A stretch of 16,557 nucleotides of DNA from Bacillota bacterium. Lineage in GTDB: Bacteria; Bacillota; Clostridia; Acetivibrionales; DTU013. Numbering within the stretch: position 1 is the first letter of the stretch; each line of letters starts with the position of its first letter. The translations under genes were made by a program, and so were the position numbers. Shown here in pieces: positions 13,678-16,557 of the stretch. The notes below the pieces were generated by a model that saw only the letters and a list, made by a program, of their open reading frames with translations, was not told where the DNA came from and did no database searches. The DNA lies in the NCBI GenBank assembly GCA_023435925.1, contig JAEZLF010000255.1, positions 1 to 16,557 of the forward strand, read 5' to 3'.

Positions 13678-15693
13678 ATGGAGAAAATTGTTATTATAGG
13701 CGGCGTGGCCGCAGGTGCTACAGCGGCAGCAAAAGCCAGAAGACTTTCTGCGGAAGCCCAAATTACAATTCTTGAATCGGGGCCTGATATTTCATTTGCT
13801 AACTGTGGACTTCCATATTATATTGGAGGAGATATAGAAAACAGATCAAAGCTTATACTTCAAAGCCCTGAAAGTTTTAACGAACAGTATAAAACAGCAG
13901 TTCACATATATACGACAGCAACGGAAATTGACAGAAAAAACCGGATTGTACATGCGGTAGATTCACGTACAGGGGAAAAGAAAACATATGAATATACCAA
14001 GCTGATTCTGGCTCAGGGAGGACGGCCTATTTCCCCGCCGATTCCAGGCGCAGGACAGGACCATGTTTTCCAGCTTTGGACTCTGGACGACATGGATCGG
14101 ATTCATTCGTATATAGAAAATAAAAAGCCTAAGACTGCGGCAGTTGTAGGTGGGGGTTTTATAGGGCTTGAAATGGTAGAAGCACTGGTTAAGAAAGGCA
14201 TAAAGGTTTCGGTGGTTGAGATGATGCCACATGTGATGGCTATCATGGAAGCCGAGATAGCCGGGTTTATTCAGCAGGAAATGTTATCTTACGGAGTAGA
14301 GATCCTGACAAATAAAGCAGTTTCTGAAATAGGAAGAAACAGTGTGACTCTTAATGAAGGAACCACGATAAATGCCGATATGGTTCTAATGTCAATAGGC
14401 GTTCGTCCTACCCTTAAGCTTGCTCAGGAGGCTGGACTTGCCATAGGAGAAGCAGGGGGACTACTGGTGGATTCGACACTGAAAACAAGTGACGATAATA
14501 TTTATGCAGCAGGCGATATGATTGAACTTGAACACCGGGTGCATGGAAAGAAGGTTCGTATACCTCTTGCCGGTCCTGCTAACCGTCAAGGGCGGATAGC
14601 TGCAGAGAATGCGCTTGGAAGAAGACATGAATACAAAGGATCAACAGGCACTTCGATTGTCCGGGTTTTTGAAGCAGTAGCGGGTACTACCGGACTGTCT
14701 TTAAAAGGCGCCAGAGCAGCTGGAATTCATGCAGATGCAGTTGTTATTCATAAAGAGCACCATACATCATATTATCCAGGGGCCGAACAGGTTACTGTTC
14801 TTGTGGTTTATGACCGTGATACCGGAGTGGTACTTGGAGGACAGACCGCAGGCTATGCGGGAGCGGAAAGAAGATTGGATGTTATAGCCACTGCTGCCGC
14901 AGCAAAACTCACAGTATTTGACCTTGCTGATATGGATTTTGCTTATTCTCCACCCCTTGGAACTGCAAATGATGCCATTAATATGGCGGCATATACAGCA
15001 GAGAACCGAATTTCAGGGTACTCTCCCGCTTTGACCGTTTCAGAAATAGATACTTATTTAGAAGACAAAAATGTACTCTGGATTGATGTAAGGGATGTCT
15101 TTTCATTTGATAAATCTCATGTGGAAGGGGCACTCAATATACCGCTTGAAATTCTACCATCAAAACTAAATGTGATTCCCCGTAATAAGTTGATTTTTGT
15201 CTATGACAATACAGGAAAGAAAGGGCATCAGGCTTTACGTACTCTCATAGGAGCAGGAATTACCAATGTATTTAATGTGAGTGGAGGGTTTGCAAGTCTT
15301 TCCGGCTATGTCAGGGCAGTAACTCCATCAAACTTCCGATTAGAGCTGCCTGATCCTGAACCGAAGAAGGTTGGAGAGAAAAGTAAGGAGGAAAGGAAGA
15401 GCTTTTTAACCGTTGAAACAAAAAAGGAAGAATCCAATGAACCATTAATTGTTGATGTGCGTACTGTTGAGGAATTCGCCGGTGGTGCATATCCCGGCGC
15501 CATAAACATTCCTCTTGATGAGATACAGTCTAGAGTAAAAGAGCTGGGTAAGAAGGACAGAAAAATAATTCTGTACTGTGCGTCTGGCGGAAGAAGCTCT
15601 TATGCAATGCAAATTCTTAAAGCATACGGTTTTACCAGCCTTGAAAACGGAGGAGGACTTTCAAAAATGATGGCTCGTGCGATAACAGTCTGA
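13678..15693 (+). CDS. CoA-disulfide reductase-like flavoprotein fused to two rhodanese domains
   Basis: The 671-residue protein starts with the FAD-binding GGVAAGATAAAKARR motif. C43 in SFANCGLPYYIGG is the redox cysteine of CoA-disulfide/CoA-persulfide reductases. A second nucleotide site for NAD(P)H lies near AAVVGGGFIGLEMVEAL (about 158-175), then YAAGDMIE (FAD). The dimerisation domain ends about residue 450. The first rhodanese domain (about 455-545) has D510 in VYDNTGKKG where the catalytic cysteine belongs and is probably inactive. A charged linker (about 555-585) leads to a second rhodanese (about 590-671) with C634 in YCASGGRSS. It likely reduces CoA persulfides, polysulfides or disulfides and moves sulfane sulfur in the cytosol. 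The ATG at 13678 has GGAGGGG upstream. Control by a CsoR/CstR-type operator fits. Confidence 0.9.
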   Translation: MEKIVIIGGVAAGATAAAKARRLSAEAQITILESGPDISFANCGLPYYIGGDIENRSKLILQSPESFNEQYKTAVHIYTTATEIDRKNRIVHAVDSRTGEKKTYEYTKLILAQGGRPISPPIPGAGQDHVFQLWTLDDMDRIHSYIENKKPKTAAVVGGGFIGLEMVEALVKKGIKVSVVEMMPHVMAIMEAEIAGFIQQEMLSYGVEILTNKAVSEIGRNSVTLNEGTTINADMVLMSIGVRPTLKLAQEAGLAIGEAGGLLVDSTLKTSDDNIYAAGDMIELEHRVHGKKVRIPLAGPANRQGRIAAENALGRRHEYKGSTGTSIVRVFEAVAGTTGLSLKGARAAGIHADAVVIHKEHHTSYYPGAEQVTVLVVYDRDTGVVLGGQTAGYAGAERRLDVIATAAAAKLTVFDLADMDFAYSPPLGTANDAINMAAYTAENRISGYSPALTVSEIDTYLEDKNVLWIDVRDVFSFDKSHVEGALNIPLEILPSKLNVIPRNKLIFVYDNTGKKGHQALRTLIGAGITNVFNVSGGFASLSGYVRAVTPSNFRLELPDPEPKKVGEKSKEERKSFLTVETKKEESNEPLIVDVRTVEEFAGGAYPGAINIPLDEIQSRVKELGKKDRKIILYCASGGRSSYAMQILKAYGFTSLENGGGLSKMMARAITV

Positions 15694-15775
15694 GGGTAGC
15701 AGTCATATATACAATGTAAGCGGTAGCGTTGGATGGACTTATAAAACGGTATTGGGGGATAAATGAGTACAACCA

Positions 15776-15794
15776 TCCTTTTAAAGTAAAAGGA
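15776..15794. repeat. Perfect small inverted repeat after the reductase gene
   Basis: TCCTTTTA (15776-15783), AAG, and TAAAAGGA (15787-15794) form an AU-rich hairpin 83 bases after the stop of the reductase gene. No T-tract follows on the plus strand, so it would be a weak terminator at best. The rest of 15694-15989 (296 bases) holds no gene I can support and no clear promoter. Confidence 0.4.
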
Positions 15795-15989
15795 ATTGTA
15801 TGTTTGAATAAGCAAATATTAAGTGTGGATCATCGAAAAAAAGGTCTCGTCCTGGACATGGATGAAATTGCTTTAAATTGCTGAAAAAATCACATTCTGG
15901 CAACCCTGTAAAATAAAAAGCGATGTCATATTTCATTTTGCTATTATGCATTGTTTTGATCTGGGCAAAATAAAGCTGGAGGTGGTATA

Positions 15990-16505
15990 GTGAAAAAAAT
16001 CTGCATTTTTTTAATAGTATTTGAAAGCATCATTTTTTCATCATTTGCAGCTTTTGCTGCCAACGATTCCAAGATGGGTAATAATTCAGTGTTTGTCATG
16101 GGATCTAAAGAGCATGTAGAAAAAGATAACATGAAAATGAGGGATGAGTTTGAAAAGGAACCGTTGAAATTATTAGAAAATAGAAAAGCTGAAATACAGT
16201 CACTTCTAAAGGATGGTAAAATAACGAAAGAAGAGGCTGCGGGAAAAATTGAAAGATTTGATATCAGGATAAAGGAAATACAGAGTTTTAACAGGCTTAC
16301 CCTGAAACAGAAGAAAGACAAGCTGACTAAGGATTGCAAAAAGTACCTGGACAAACAGGTTGCTGAAGGAAAGCTTGATAAAACAAAAGCAGATACCATT
16401 TTCAAAAAATACTCCGAAAGGATAAACAAATGGGATGGGAACGGATATCCGAAATTTCACTTGAAGCGGTGTTTTAGAAAAGGTGAGAAATCTGATATTC
16501 ACTGA
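15990..16505 (+). CDS. Small secreted helical protein, DUF2680-like
   Basis: The 171-residue protein opens with a signal peptide: MKK, a hydrophobic stretch of about 16 residues, then a likely cleavage after AAFA (before AND). The mature part is charged and helical, with two related segments, IQSLLKDGKITKEEAAGKIERFDIRI (about 70-95) and YLDKQVAEGKLDKTKADTIFKKYSERI (about 120-146). These look like the DUF2680 helix-turn units ('GKIT.EEA...') found in exported Firmicutes proteins. The function is unknown; it probably works outside the membrane. The GTG start at 15990 is set by GGAGGTGG (15978-15985) and by the signal peptide beginning there. Confidence 0.75.
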   Translation: MKKICIFLIVFESIIFSSFAAFAANDSKMGNNSVFVMGSKEHVEKDNMKMRDEFEKEPLKLLENRKAEIQSLLKDGKITKEEAAGKIERFDIRIKEIQSFNRLTLKQKKDKLTKDCKKYLDKQVAEGKLDKTKADTIFKKYSERINKWDGNGYPKFHLKRCFRKGEKSDIH

Positions 16506-16512
16506 AAAACGG

Positions 16513-16550
16513 AATTTGGGGAGCCTGATTTTCAGGTTCCTCAAATTTAC
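16513..16550 (+). terminator. Intrinsic terminator after the secreted protein gene
   Basis: A 15-bp stem (16513-16527 with 16533-16547, two G-U pairs) closes on ATTTT, seven bases after the stop codon. The T-run after it is short, so termination may be only moderate. Confidence 0.6.
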
Positions 16551-16557
16551 ATAAGTC

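Noticed and set aside
15890..15920. Sigma-54-like TGGCA motif near 15898
   Set aside because: The required GC pair at the -12 position and spacing are absent.

Overview
The window looks like chromosomal DNA from a spore-forming, anaerobic member of the Clostridia (Firmicutes). The grounds are strong AGGAGG-type ribosome sites, a T-box leader in front of thrS, a CotF-like spore coat gene, ferredoxin-type proteins, an FeoAB iron uptake locus and an AT-rich background. No species can be named from the sequence alone.

Layout. (1) 1-569: the 3' end of an unrecognised gene, followed by a decayed Nif3/DUF34-like gene with an internal deletion and two frame breaks. (2) 688-2567: three small genes read rightward, each apparently with its own signals: a pyridoxamine-phosphate-oxidase-fold flavoprotein, a short QueG-like double 4Fe-4S protein, and a histidine phosphatase that seems to start at CTG. 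(3) 2604-6623: a consensus promoter and T-box leader, then thrS, thyA and folA in a row. This joins threonyl-tRNA synthetase to the dTMP synthase/dihydrofolate reductase pair. A structured, GC-rich repeat cluster lies between thyA and folA. (4) 6635-9773: feoB and feoA on the minus strand, divergent from a DtxR/MntR-family regulator whose metal ligands look MntR-like. (5) 9815-10643: a bidirectional terminator, a CotF-like coat gene (minus), and a tRNA-Ala(GGC) with promoter and terminator. (6) 10644-13520: a DUF362-ferredoxin gene and a divergent MerR regulator/alpha-beta hydrolase pair, with degenerate tRNA-3'-end-like fragments near both edges. (7) 13589-15693: a CoA-disulfide-reductase-like flavoprotein fused to two rhodanese domains, the first lacking its catalytic cysteine. 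Its promoter carries a CsoR/CstR-type palindrome. (8) 15990-16550: a small secreted helical protein (DUF2680-like) and a terminator.

How the genes work together. ThyA consumes methylenetetrahydrofolate and makes dihydrofolate, which FolA recycles. FeoA and FeoB form the ferrous iron importer, and the divergent regulator is the obvious candidate to control it. The MerR gene and the hydrolase share a 19-bp-spacer promoter typical of MerR control. The flavoprotein-rhodanese fusion with its palindrome points to a sulfane-sulfur/persulfide or thiol-redox response. I did not find a convincing wholly new system. The most notable items are the tandem-rhodanese fusion with its operator, the MntR-like regulator at feo, the tRNA-like scars around the 10.7-13.5 kb segment, and the repeat cluster before folA.
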